Source: Achromobacter xylosoxidans A8
Lineage (GTDB): Bacteria > Pseudomonadota > Gammaproteobacteria > Burkholderiales > Burkholderiaceae_B
NCBI RefSeq assembly: GCF_000165835.1
Contig: NC_014640.1
Coordinates: 6,949,096 to 7,013,095 of the forward strand
Direction: 5' to 3'
DNA: 64,000 nt
Below, piece by piece: positions 49,774 to 58,389 of the stretch (its first letter is position 1; each line of letters starts with the position of its first letter). The notes below the pieces were generated by a model. It had not been told where the DNA came from. It saw nothing but the letters and a program-made list of their open reading frames with translations, and searched no databases. The translations under genes were made by a program, and so were the position numbers.

Positions 49774-50786
49774 GCGCAGCAGAACGCGAGTCCGCGGTTC
49801 CCATCCTGTCGCTGCGCGAGGTCGAGCTGCGTTTCGTGCAGCCGGTGGACCTGGCAGGCCGCATCGCCAACCTGTTGGGCGCCGGCTTGAAGACGCAGGT
49901 CGTGCATGCGGTGGCCGGCGTCGACCTGGATGTGCGGCAAGGCGAAGTGATAGGCATCGTCGGCGAATCGGGCTGCGGCAAATCCACGCTGGGCCGCATC
50001 GTGTCCGGCATCCTGCCGCCGACCGCGGGCGAGGTCAGCTACAAGGGCAAGGCTGTGAAGGCCATGGCGGGCCCGGAGCGGCGCGCCTATGAGCTGGGCG
50101 TGCAGATGATCTTCCAGGATCCCTATGCCTCGTTGAATCCACGCATGCGCGTGCGCGAGATCATCGGCGAGGCGCCCGTGGCGCACGGCCTGGTCCGCGC
50201 GCGCGACAAGGCTGAATATGTGGCCGGGCTGATGCGCCAGGTCGGGCTGGATCCGGCTTTTGCACAGCGTTATCCCCATCAATTCTCCGGCGGCCAGAGG
50301 CAACGCGTAGGAATTGCGCGGGCCCTGGCGCTCAAGCCTTCGGTCATCGTCTGCGACGAGGCGGTCGCGGCGCTGGACGTTTCGATTCAGGCCCAGGTGC
50401 TTAATCTGTTCGAACAGTTGCGCGCCGACCTGGACCTGACCTATCTTTTCATCAGCCACAACCTCAGCGTGGTCAGCCACATATCGGACCGCGTGGCCAT
50501 CATGTACCTGGGCCGCGTGGTGGAGCTGGCGCCTACCGACACGGTCTTCCGGCGCGCCAACCATCCGTACACGCAGGCCTTGCTGAAGGAACTGCCGACG
50601 CTGCAGCCGGGGCGGCGCACTTACCAGCCCATCAAGGGTGAACTGCCGTCGCCGCTGGATCCGCCGGCGGGCTGCGCGTTCCACCCCCGCTGCCCGCATG
50701 CCATGCCGCGCTGCAAGACGGAGCGGCCGCTGTTGCGGGAAGTTGCGCCGGGACAGTTCAGCGCCTGCCATCTGAACGATGCGTGA
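49770..50786 (+). CDS. peptide-type ABC transporter ATP-binding protein (DppF-like)
   Basis: 338 residues. Walker [10 protein letters not shown], signature FSGGQRQR, Walker [13 protein letters not shown] and the C-terminal [11 protein letters not shown] motif are seen. The start ATG at 49770 overlaps the DppD-like stop, so the two ATPases are made in equal amounts. It ends 42 bases before the M20 hydrolase. Confidence 0.94.
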   Translation: MSAAERESAVPILSLREVELRFVQPVDLAGRIANLLGAGLKTQVVHAVAGVDLDVRQGEVIGIVGESGCGKSTLGRIVSGILPPTAGEVSYKGKAVKAMAGPERRAYELGVQMIFQDPYASLNPRMRVREIIGEAPVAHGLVRARDKAEYVAGLMRQVGLDPAFAQRYPHQFSGGQRQRVGIARALALKPSVIVCDEAVAALDVSIQAQVLNLFEQLRADLDLTYLFISHNLSVVSHISDRVAIMYLGRVVELAPTDTVFRRANHPYTQALLKELPTLQPGRRTYQPIKGELPSPLDPPAGCAFHPRCPHAMPRCKTERPLLREVAPGQFSACHLNDA

Positions 50787-50816
50787 AGCCAAATACCTGA
50801 ACCCAACTCTTACGCC

Positions 50817-50825
50817 TTATCCACA
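50817..50825 (+). promoter_or_regulatory. DnaA box next to the M20 hydrolase start codon
   Basis: Perfect TTATCCACA three bases before the ATG at 50829. It occupies the ribosome-site region; no good Shine-Dalgarno is otherwise visible. Confidence 0.5.
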
Positions 50826-50828
50826 GCC

Positions 50829-52028
50829 ATGAAAACCATAGACGAAATCGAACGCGCCCACGGCGACCTCACCGCATTGCGACGGGATATCCACGCCCAT
50901 CCTGAACTCGCTTTCCAGGAAACGCGCACGTCGGCGCTGGTGGCGGAGCGTTTGCGCGGCTGGGGCCTGGAAGTCCACACCGGGCTGGGGAAAACCGGTG
51001 TGGTGGGCATATTGCGCGGCGGCAGCGGCAAGAAGACCATAGGCCTGCGTGCCGACATGGACGCGCTGCCCATGCCGGAACACAACCGCTTCGCGCACAA
51101 GTCCACCATCAGCGGACGCATGCATGGCTGTGGCCATGACGGGCATACGACGATGTTGCTGGGGGCGGCGCAATACTTGTCGACCCATCGCGATTTCGAC
51201 GGCACGGTGGTGTTCATATTCCAGCCGGCCGAAGAAGGCGGCAACGCCGGCGCGCGCGCCATGATGCAGGACGGCCTGTTCGAGAAATTTCCCTGCGACG
51301 CGGTATTCGGCATCCACAACATGCCCGGCATGCCGGTCAACCAGTTCGGGTTCCGCGCAGGACCGACCATGGCCTCCAGCAACCGCTGGGATATCGTCAT
51401 CAAGGGCGTGGGTGGCCACGCGGCGCAGCCGCACGCATCGGTGGACCCCATCATCGTCGCGGCCGACATGGTGCACGCCCTGCAGACGGTGATCTCGCGC
51501 GGCAAGAATCCGCTGGATCAGGCCGTGCTGTCGATCACGCAGATCCACGCGGGCGACGCCTACAACGTGATTCCCGGCGAAGCCGTGCTGCGCGGCACCG
51601 TGCGCACGTATTCGGTAGAGACCCTGGACAAGATCGAGGCCGACATGCGCCGCATCGCGACCACCTTGCCGCAGGTGTATGGCGGCACGGGCGAACTGGA
51701 TTTCGTGCGCGCGTATCCGCCGCTGGTCAACTGGGAAAAGGAAACCGCCTTCGCCGCCCAGGTGGCCGAAGACGCCTTCGGCGCTGAAAATGTGCAGCGT
51801 GAAATGCCGCCCTTCATGGGCGCGGAGGACTTCTCCTTCTTCCTGGAGGCGGTGCCGGGGACCTACCTGTTCCTGGGCAATGGCGACGGCGACCACCGCA
51901 TGGAAACCTATCACGGCATGGGTCCGTGCCAGCTGCACAATCCGAATTACGACTTCAACGACGCCCTGCTGCCGGTGGGCGCGACTTATTGGGTGAAACT
52001 GGTGCAGGCGTTTCTGCCGAAGTCCTGA
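50829..52028 (+). CDS. M20-family amidohydrolase (hippurate hydrolase / N-acyl amino acid amidase type)
   Basis: Zinc or manganese hydrolase of N-acyl amino acids or small peptides. The 399 residues carry RRDIHAHPELAFQE, GLRADMDALP, the metal ligands in GRMHGCGHDGHTTMLLG, FQPAEEG, and GAEDFSFF near the end. Catalytic Glu and metal-binding residues appear complete. It directly follows the peptide-type importer and probably processes the imported compound. A strong terminator follows. Confidence 0.93.
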   Translation: MKTIDEIERAHGDLTALRRDIHAHPELAFQETRTSALVAERLRGWGLEVHTGLGKTGVVGILRGGSGKKTIGLRADMDALPMPEHNRFAHKSTISGRMHGCGHDGHTTMLLGAAQYLSTHRDFDGTVVFIFQPAEEGGNAGARAMMQDGLFEKFPCDAVFGIHNMPGMPVNQFGFRAGPTMASSNRWDIVIKGVGGHAAQPHASVDPIIVAADMVHALQTVISRGKNPLDQAVLSITQIHAGDAYNVIPGEAVLRGTVRTYSVETLDKIEADMRRIATTLPQVYGGTGELDFVRAYPPLVNWEKETAFAAQVAEDAFGAENVQREMPPFMGAEDFSFFLEAVPGTYLFLGNGDGDHRMETYHGMGPCQLHNPNYDFNDALLPVGATYWVKLVQAFLPKS

Positions 52029-52047
52029 CCCACGCAAGTCATTGATT

Positions 52048-52084
52048 TAAAAGGCGCAGACTTTCAAAGGTCTGCGCCTTTTTC
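52048..52084 (+). terminator. rho-independent terminator after the importer/M20 operon
   Basis: AAAGGCGCAGAC (52050-52061) pairs with 52070-52081 around an eight-base loop, followed by TTTT on the plus strand; A residues upstream could let it work on both strands. Confidence 0.88.
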
Positions 52085-52385
52085 ATGGCGTGGCCGAGTT
52101 GTGCACAGCCTGTCCACTGGCTATTCACCGCCTATCCACCGGGATATCCCCCGGCAATCCACCGCTTTTCCCGAGCTTGCCACCAGGCTTATCCCAAGAC
52201 TTATCCACAGGCTTCGCCGCGCGCTACACCGGCGAAATTCTCCCGTTCCAAGGGTAAATGCGTATGTCCGCGAGTCCGGCTCGGCCTTGACTCATTTGGG
52301 CGCGCCAGCCTATCATTGATATAACTGTGAAATATCACTGTTATTTTAATTGGCCGTTCCCACCCTACCTTGAACAGGAAATCCC
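52085..52385. promoter_or_regulatory. gap with a tandem array of degenerate DnaA-box-like elements
   Basis: About 300 bases without a gene. From 52111 to 52209 nonamer-like words recur mostly every 11-12 bases: CTATTCACC, CTATCCACC, ATATCCCCC, AATCCACCG, TTATCCCAA, then the perfect DnaA box TTATCCACA (52201-52209). The right part (52300-52345) is AT-rich and should hold the promoter of the Rid-family gene. Confidence 0.5.
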
Positions 52386-52781
52386 ATGGTCCACAAAGTA
52401 CGCATCACCAGCCCCCACGTCGCCGAAGCCGAACCCGGCCTGTGGTCCAACTGCCTGCGCGTGAAAGATTCGGTTTATCTGTCTGGGCTGACCGCCCGCG
52501 CCAACGACGGCACGACGATCCAGGGCGCGGATGCCTATGAACAGGCCCAGGTCATCTTTGCAAAGATGAAGCATCTGCTGGAAGCCGCAGGCGGCCAGAT
52601 CGACGACATGGTGACGATGACGATCTTCCTGACCAACATGGCGGACAACCAGCAGGTGTGGAAGGCGCGCCGCGAATTCTTCAGCGGTGATTTCCCCGCC
52701 TGCGCACTGGTGCAGGTATCCGCCCTGGCCAAGCCCGAGATCCTGGTGGAAATCCAGGGCCAGGCGCGTCTCGCGGACTGA
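52386..52781 (+). CDS. Rid family (YjgF/YER057c/UK114) protein
   Basis: 131-residue trimeric-type protein of the Rid superfamily. RidA proper deaminates reactive enamines using a conserved arginine in the motif PARS; here the equivalent stretch is FPACALVQVSALAKP, with Cys in the Arg position by my alignment. It therefore looks like one of the non-RidA subgroups, of less certain activity. Four bases separate it from the FAH-family gene, so they form an operon with it and the Bug protein. Confidence 0.88.
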   Translation: MVHKVRITSPHVAEAEPGLWSNCLRVKDSVYLSGLTARANDGTTIQGADAYEQAQVIFAKMKHLLEAAGGQIDDMVTMTIFLTNMADNQQVWKARREFFSGDFPACALVQVSALAKPEILVEIQGQARLAD

Positions 52782-52785
52782 CACC

Positions 52786-53637
52786 ATGAAAATTGTTCGC
52801 TATGCCAGCGAGTCCGGCCCGGTATTGGGCCGGCTGGATGGCCAGGCCATTACGCCCTTCCAGGGCGTGGCAGACGTACAGGCGCTGCTAAGCAATGTCG
52901 TGCAGGCCAGCGGCGCGGCGGTGCCGCTGGAGTCGGTGCGTCTGCTTGCGCCCATCATCCCGCAGCGCAATGTGTTCTGCGTGGGCTGGAACTATCTCAA
53001 GCACTACGACGAAAGCAAAGGCAAGCGCGAAGGGCAGGAGGTCGAACTGCCTGAGCGCCCTACCTTCTTCAGCAAGCTGCCCACCACGGTCGTGGGGCCG
53101 CGCGACAGCGTGCCGCTGCACGAGGCCTATACCGCCAAGCTGGACTGGGAGGTCGAGCTGGCCGTGGTGATCGGCAAGGAGGGACGCGATATCGCCGAAG
53201 CCGATGCCCTCAGCCATGTGTTCGGCTATACGGTAGCCAATGACCTCAGCGCGCGCGATCTGCAACGCGCGCACGGCGCGCAATGGTTCAAGGGCAAGAG
53301 CCTGGACGCGACCTGCCCGATGGGGCCGGTCCTGATCACCGTGGATGAAATCGGCGACCCGCAGAATCTCGCCCTGGGCTGCGAGGTCAATGGCGTGCGC
53401 ATGCAGCATGGCCACACACGCAACCAGATCTTCAGCGTGGCGCGTGTGATCGCCGAGCTGTCGCAAGGACTCACTCTGCTGCCGGGCGACGTCATCCTGA
53501 CCGGCACGCCCGAGGGGATAGGCGCGGCTCGCCAACCCCCCGTGTTCCTGGCTGACGGCGACGTCGTGGAATGTTGGGTGGAAGGCATAGGCTCATTGCG
53601 CAACGTCGTGCGAGCGGGCCTGCGCTACGCGGAATAA
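52786..53637 (+). CDS. fumarylacetoacetate hydrolase (FAH) family protein
   Basis: 283 residues from the ATG at 52786 (MKIVRYASESGPVLGRLDG). The family core is present: FCVGWNYLKHYDE, the metal-binding LDWEVELAVVIGKEGRDI, FGYTVANDLSARD and LTGTPEGIG. The family covers acylpyruvate hydrolases and 2-oxo-hept-3-ene-dioate isomerases or decarboxylases in ring-cleavage pathways. The substrate is not determined. It is cotranscribed with the Rid-family gene and followed by an orphan Bug receptor. Confidence 0.92.
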   Translation: MKIVRYASESGPVLGRLDGQAITPFQGVADVQALLSNVVQASGAAVPLESVRLLAPIIPQRNVFCVGWNYLKHYDESKGKREGQEVELPERPTFFSKLPTTVVGPRDSVPLHEAYTAKLDWEVELAVVIGKEGRDIAEADALSHVFGYTVANDLSARDLQRAHGAQWFKGKSLDATCPMGPVLITVDEIGDPQNLALGCEVNGVRMQHGHTRNQIFSVARVIAELSQGLTLLPGDVILTGTPEGIGAARQPPVFLADGDVVECWVEGIGSLRNVVRAGLRYAE

Positions 53638-53682
53638 GCCGACGAGCGTTCGGCACCGATGAAAAATCAAGGGGTAGATATC

Positions 53683-54639
53683 ATGAAGAAAACCGTACTG
53701 TTAGTCGCGCTGGGGCTGGCCAGCGTGAACGCCGCCGCCGACACTTTCCCGTCGCAGCCCATGACGTTGATCGTGCCGTACACCGCGGGCGGTTCCTCGG
53801 ACGCGCTGGCGCGGGCGCTGGCCAAGGCCATTGCCAAGAACAACGGCGCCAACATCATTGTCGAAAACCGTCCTGGCGGCAGCACCGTGATAGGCGCGCA
53901 GACCTTGCTAGGCAAGCCCGCAGACGGCAACACCGTCCTGTTGATCGCGGCGAGCTTCGTCATCAATCCCTACTTGCTGAACCAGTTGCCCTATGACAGC
54001 GTGAAGGACTTCCAGCCGGTCACGCAGTTGGCGTCCAACCCGCATGTGCTGGTGGTCGGACCCAAGGTCCCGGCCGGCGATCTGAAGGCGTTTCTGGCGT
54101 GGGCCAAGGAACAGGGCGACAAGGCGACCTTCTCTTCGTTCGGCAATGGTTCATCGGGCCACCTGGGCTTCGAGATGCTGAAAAAGCAGGCCGGCCTGGG
54201 CATGATGCACGTGCCATACAAGGGCGCGGCGCCGGCCACCATGGCGGTGCTGAGCGGCGAAGTGGATGCGACCCTGGGGGACGTGGGCGTGGTCGCGCCG
54301 CATATCCAGGCGGGCAAGCTGCGCGCCCTCGCGGTGGCTGGAAGCGTACGCACGCCAGCGCTGCCCGATGTGCCGACCTTTGCCGAGGCCGGCTTGCAGG
54401 GTTTCGAATCGCAAACCTGGATGGGGCTGCTGACGCGTAGCGGCGTGCCCGCGGAACGGGTGCAGCGCCTGAACCAGATGTACTCGGCAGCGCTGCAGGA
54501 CGCCGACGTGCGCCAGATCCTGGCACAGCAGGGCATGGTGGCGGCGGCCTCCGCCCCGGACACGTTTGCGGCCTTCATGAAAGCGGAATCCGCCAAATAT
54601 GGGCAGGCCATCAAGGATGGCAACGTGCGCATCGATTGA
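53683..54639 (+). CDS. Bug/TctC-family periplasmic solute-binding protein
   Basis: 318 residues from the ATG at 53683 (MKKTVLLVALGLASVNAAA), eight bases after AGGGG, with a signal peptide cut near residue 19. Family segments VPYTAGGSSDALARALAK and VENRPGGSTVIGAQ are present. No TctA/B genes are adjacent. It sits downstream of the Rid and FAH genes and upstream of a GntR regulator, so it may bind the substrate of this small catabolic unit. Confidence 0.93.
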   Translation: MKKTVLLVALGLASVNAAADTFPSQPMTLIVPYTAGGSSDALARALAKAIAKNNGANIIVENRPGGSTVIGAQTLLGKPADGNTVLLIAASFVINPYLLNQLPYDSVKDFQPVTQLASNPHVLVVGPKVPAGDLKAFLAWAKEQGDKATFSSFGNGSSGHLGFEMLKKQAGLGMMHVPYKGAAPATMAVLSGEVDATLGDVGVVAPHIQAGKLRALAVAGSVRTPALPDVPTFAEAGLQGFESQTWMGLLTRSGVPAERVQRLNQMYSAALQDADVRQILAQQGMVAAASAPDTFAAFMKAESAKYGQAIKDGNVRID

Positions 54640-54668
54640 GGAAACGCTGGTCCGCCCGCACCGGTCGC

Positions 54669-54674
54669 TATAAT
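54669..54674 (+). promoter_or_regulatory. possible -10 box of the GntR gene
   Basis: Perfect TATAAT in the 83-base gap before the GntR start. The -35 position (around 54646, GCTGGT) is poor. Confidence 0.4.
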
Positions 54675-54722
54675 CGCAGCGGTCTGCGCCGGTAGCGGCG
54701 CGTGGTCAGCAACCATCACCGC

Positions 54723-55397
54723 ATGCCCAAAACCCTTACCCCCAAGCGACTGCAGGAAGACACCGCGCCGGCGGCTTCGCTCGGCGAACAGGCGTATATC
54801 GCGATCAAGCGCATGATCCTGACGCAGGAGCTGCGCGCGGGGGACCAGATCAATGTTGCGCAACTGAGCGAACAGCTGTCGCTTGGCCGCAGCCCCATCC
54901 ACCTGGCCATACACCGGCTGGATCGCGAGGGCCTGGTCGACATCCTGCCGCGCAAGGGCATTCTGGTCAAAGCGGAAACCATAGACAGCTTCTTCGAACT
55001 GATTGCGGCGCGCCTATTGGTTGAACCGCATCTGACCGGCCTGGCTGTGGACAATGCCACGCCGGCGCTGCTGGAACGCTTGCAAGCGCTGGTAGCGGCA
55101 GGTTGGGAATGCCATGAACGCCAGGACCGCCTGGGCAGCATGGAAATCGACCGCAGATTCCACCAGACGCTGTACGAAGCCGCCCGCAATGACATCCTGG
55201 CGGAGTTTGCGGGCAGTCTGCTGGACCGTTCCATGCGCCTGTGGTTCCGACCGCCTGCGGGCAAGGCCGAAAAGCCCAATGTGGCGGAACTGGAAGACCT
55301 GTACAAGATGGTCGAGCGCGGCGATAAAAAGGCCGCGGTGCGCAAGATGGAGCAGCATATCGGCTCCGTGCGCGGCAAGTTCCTTTCGCGCGAATAA
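54723..55397 (+). CDS. GntR-family (FadR subgroup) transcriptional regulator
   Basis: 224 residues from the ATG at 54723 (MPKTLTPKRLQEDT). The N-terminal winged helix is LGEQAYIAIKRMILTQELRAGDQINVAQLSEQLSLGRSPIHLAIHRL, followed by an all-helical FCD effector domain with the metal-type pattern DRRFHQTLYEAARN and a C-terminal His (MEQHIGSVRG). A GTG seven codons upstream is an alternative start. It probably controls the Rid/FAH/Bug unit or the dioxygenase operon downstream. Confidence 0.9.
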   Translation: MPKTLTPKRLQEDTAPAASLGEQAYIAIKRMILTQELRAGDQINVAQLSEQLSLGRSPIHLAIHRLDREGLVDILPRKGILVKAETIDSFFELIAARLLVEPHLTGLAVDNATPALLERLQALVAAGWECHERQDRLGSMEIDRRFHQTLYEAARNDILAEFAGSLLDRSMRLWFRPPAGKAEKPNVAELEDLYKMVERGDKKAAVRKMEQHIGSVRGKFLSRE

Positions 55398-55543
55398 GCT
55401 TATAGCCGCAACGCGAGGGCGCGCCATATGACGCGCAGGCTTGAACAAAGGCCGAATAATTCGTTTGCGTAGGGGTTGCCCGTTTTCATAATGGATCGTT
55501 CCTGAGCCGGCCTGGCCGGCGGCATTCGCGCAAGGAGCGATCC

Positions 55544-56449
55544 ATGTCCCAGAGCAACGCGTTGCGCCTGTCCGAGGCGTATGCCGAACCCGCGACGCAA
55601 GCCTTTTCGATCCGCCCTCTGGCGGCCGTGACAGGCGCAGAAATCGTCGGCATCGACCTGTCGCGCGAGCTGGCCCCGGCCGATTTCGCCCAGGTGCATC
55701 GTGCGCATCTGGACCATCACCTGCTGGTGTTCCGCGACCAGCGCATCACGCCGAAACAGCACATCGATTTCAGCCGCCGCTTCGGCCGCCTGATGATCCA
55801 TGTGCTGCATCAATTCCATCTGCCTGGGCATCCCGAGATCCTCATCGTCTCCAACATCGTCGAAGACGGCCAGCCGATAGGGCTGGGCGATGCCGGCAAG
55901 TACTGGCATTCGGACATCTCGTACAAGGAACTGCCGAGCCTGGGCTCGCTGCTGCACGCGCAGGAGCTGCCTGCGCAAGGGGGCGACACGCTGTTCGCCG
56001 ACATGCATGTGGCGTACGACACCCTGCCGGCCGTCTTGCGCGACGCCATCGAAGGCAAGCGCGCCGTGCATTCCTATCTGGCCAAATACGGCCAATTGCA
56101 GAAGGAAGGCGCGTGGCGCCCCAATCTCAGCGCGCAGCAGGTGGCGCAGGTGCAGGAAGTGATTCATCCGGTGGTGCGCACCCATCCCGAAACCGGCCGC
56201 CGCGCGCTGTTCGTGAGCGAGGGCTTCACCACCCGTATCGAAGGCCTGCCCGAAGACGAGAGCCGCCAGATCCTGGACGAGCTGTTCGCCCATAGCATCC
56301 GGCCCGAACACATCTACCGCCACCAATGGCAGCCGCATGACCTGGTGTTCTGGGACAACCGTTCCCTGATCCACCTGGCCGGCGGCACGCCGGACCATCT
56401 GCGCCGCAAGCTGTACCGCACCACCATCGAAGGCGACCTGCCTTTCTGA
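55544..56449 (+). CDS. TauD/TfdA-family Fe(II)/2-oxoglutarate dioxygenase
   Basis: 301 residues. The iron-binding motif HxD is in KYWHSDISYKELPS, the distal histidine in RSLIHLAGG, and the 2-oxoglutarate-binding arginine follows in HLRRKLYRTTIEGD. In this family taurine, alkyl sulfonates, sulfates and aryloxyalkanoates are hydroxylated. The next three genes encode a sulfonate/nitrate-type importer, in the order seen for alkanesulfonate or similar scavenging units. The substrate is unproven. An AAGGAG-type ribosome site precedes the ATG. Confidence 0.92.
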   Translation: MSQSNALRLSEAYAEPATQAFSIRPLAAVTGAEIVGIDLSRELAPADFAQVHRAHLDHHLLVFRDQRITPKQHIDFSRRFGRLMIHVLHQFHLPGHPEILIVSNIVEDGQPIGLGDAGKYWHSDISYKELPSLGSLLHAQELPAQGGDTLFADMHVAYDTLPAVLRDAIEGKRAVHSYLAKYGQLQKEGAWRPNLSAQQVAQVQEVIHPVVRTHPETGRRALFVSEGFTTRIEGLPEDESRQILDELFAHSIRPEHIYRHQWQPHDLVFWDNRSLIHLAGGTPDHLRRKLYRTTIEGDLPF

Positions 56450-56481
56450 TGGTCAGCCTGCCGCAATTTCGCGCAAACCAT

Positions 56482-56490
56482 TTATCCACA
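56482..56490 (+). promoter_or_regulatory. DnaA box overlapping the binding-protein ribosome site
   Basis: Perfect TTATCCACA whose final A, together with the following GGGA, forms the AGGGA ahead of the ATG at 56500. Confidence 0.5.
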
Positions 56491-56499
56491 GGGACCGCC

Positions 56500-57543
56500 A
56501 TGGGTTTTTCCTCCGCTCTACGTGATCGCTTGGTCCAGGCCGCTACCGGCGCAGGCCTAGCGCTGATACTTGCCGTGCTGGCGCTGGCTTCACCCACGCC
56601 GGCCATGGCGGAAGGCCGCATCCGCATCGCCGAGCAGTACGGCATTGTTTATTTGCTGCTGAACGTGGCGCGTGACCAGCAATTGATCGAAAAGCACGGC
56701 AAGGCCGATGGTGTGGATATCTCGGTCGAGTGGGCCAAGCTGTCTGGCGGCTCGGCGGTGAACGATGCGCTGCTGTCGGGAGCGGTGGATATCGCGGGGG
56801 CGGGCGTGGGACCGCTGCTGACGATCTGGGATCGCACGCGCGGCAAGCAGAACGTGAAGGGCGTGGCTTCACTGGGCAACTTTCCCTACTACCTGGTCAG
56901 CAACAATCCCAACGTGAAGACGATTGCCGACTTCACCGACAAGGATCGCATCGCGGTGCCGGCGGTGGGCGTGTCGGTGCAATCGCGCGTGTTGCAGCTG
57001 GCGTCGGCCAAGCTGTGGGGCGATGCGCAGTTCAACAAGCTGGACAAGATTTCCGTCGCGCTGCCGCATCCAGACGCGGCCGCTGCCATCATCGCGGGCG
57101 GCACGGAAATCACCGGGCATTTCGGCAACCCGCCCTTTCAGGAGCAGGAACTCGCCGGGAATCCCAATGCGCGCATCGTGCTCAAATCCTATGACGTGCT
57201 GGGCGGACCCAGTTCGTCGACGGTGTTGTTCGCCACCGAGAAATTCCGCAAGGAAAATCCGAAGACCTACAAGGCGTTCCAGGCCGCATTGCAGGAAGCC
57301 GCCCAGTTTGCCGCCGCCAATCCGGAACAGGCTGCGGACACCTATCTGCGCGTCACCGGCGCCAAGCTGGACCGCGACTTCCTGATCAAGGTGATCAAGA
57401 ATCCCGACGTGCAATTCAAGCTGGAACCGCAGAATACCTACGCGCTAGCCGAATTCATGCACAAGGTCGGCGCGATCAAGAACGCGCCGGCAAGCTGGCG
57501 CGACTATTTCTTTGACGATGCCATCATCGCGCAAGGCAGCTGA
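56500..57543 (+). CDS. ABC transporter substrate-binding protein (sulfonate/nitrate/taurine type)
   Basis: 347 residues from the ATG at 56500 (MGFSSALRDRLVQAATGAG), six bases after AGGGA; the frame continues upstream to the dioxygenase stop without a ribosome site. The signal peptide ends near AMA (about residue 37). The mature protein begins EGRIRIAEQYGIVYLLLNVAR, the SsuA/TauA/NMT1-like fold with the GSAVNDALLSGAVDIAGAG segment. It is the receptor of the importer that follows. Confidence 0.92.
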   Translation: MGFSSALRDRLVQAATGAGLALILAVLALASPTPAMAEGRIRIAEQYGIVYLLLNVARDQQLIEKHGKADGVDISVEWAKLSGGSAVNDALLSGAVDIAGAGVGPLLTIWDRTRGKQNVKGVASLGNFPYYLVSNNPNVKTIADFTDKDRIAVPAVGVSVQSRVLQLASAKLWGDAQFNKLDKISVALPHPDAAAAIIAGGTEITGHFGNPPFQEQELAGNPNARIVLKSYDVLGGPSSSTVLFATEKFRKENPKTYKAFQAALQEAAQFAAANPEQAADTYLRVTGAKLDRDFLIKVIKNPDVQFKLEPQNTYALAEFMHKVGAIKNAPASWRDYFFDDAIIAQGS

Positions 57544-57544
57544 T

Positions 57545-58378
57545 ATGGGGCTGAGCGCCGCAGCCCCTGTGGATAACACCGAAAAGGCCGCGCCTTTGCT
57601 GGCTGTGGATAAGGTGTCGATCGAATATAAGACGCGCGAACGGCGCGTGCGCGCCACGCATCAGGTCAGTTTCGACGTGCATGATGCGGAGCGCTTTATC
57701 CTGCTGGGGGCATCCGGCTGCGGCAAGTCCACGCTGCTCAAGGCGATCGCGGGCTTCATCGAGCCGACCGAAGGCCGCATCGCCGTCGACGGCAAGACCG
57801 TGCGTGGCCCCGGGCCAGACCGCATCGTGGTGTTCCAGGAATTCGACCAATTGCCGCCGTGGAAGACGCTGCGCCAGAACGTGGCGTTTCCGCTGGTGGC
57901 CTCGCGCAAGCTCGGCAGGCGCGAGGCCGACGAGCGCGCCATGCACTACCTGGATAAGGTCGGGCTGTCCGCGTTCGCCGATGCCTATCCGCACACCTTG
58001 TCTGGCGGCATGAAGCAGCGCGTGGCCATTGCCCGCGCCCTGGCCATGCAGCCGCGGGTACTGCTGATGGACGAACCCTTCGCGGCGCTGGACGCGTTGA
58101 CGCGGCGGCGCATGCAGGAAGAACTGTTGGCATTGTGGGAAGGCGAGCGCTTCACGCTGCTGTTCGTCACGCATTCGATCGAAGAGGCATTGGTGCTGGG
58201 CAGCCGCGTGCTGTTGCTGTCGCCGCATCCGGGGCGCGTGCGCGCCGAGCTGAACGCGCATGCCTTCGGGCTGCACAGCCAGGGCTCCGCGGCCTTCCAG
58301 TCGGCTGCCAGACGCATTCATGACCTGCTGTTCGATGTCGCGCCGGCGCAAGCGCCCGCCGAACGGGCTGCGGCCTGA
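57545..58378 (+). CDS. ABC transporter ATP-binding protein (sulfonate/nitrate/taurine type)
   Basis: 277 residues from the ATG at 57545, overlapping nothing and one base after the receptor stop. Walker A GASGCGKST, Q-loop VFQEFDQLPPWKTL, signature LSGGMKQR, Walker B LLMDEPFAALD and THSIEEA are seen, the SsuB/TauB pattern. Two DnaA boxes 36 bases apart (57568 and 57604) lie in its first 25 codons. Confidence 0.94.
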   Translation: MGLSAAAPVDNTEKAAPLLAVDKVSIEYKTRERRVRATHQVSFDVHDAERFILLGASGCGKSTLLKAIAGFIEPTEGRIAVDGKTVRGPGPDRIVVFQEFDQLPPWKTLRQNVAFPLVASRKLGRREADERAMHYLDKVGLSAFADAYPHTLSGGMKQRVAIARALAMQPRVLLMDEPFAALDALTRRRMQEELLALWEGERFTLLFVTHSIEEALVLGSRVLLLSPHPGRVRAELNAHAFGLHSQGSAAFQSAARRIHDLLFDVAPAQAPAERAAA

Positions 58379-58389
58379 AGGAAACATGC

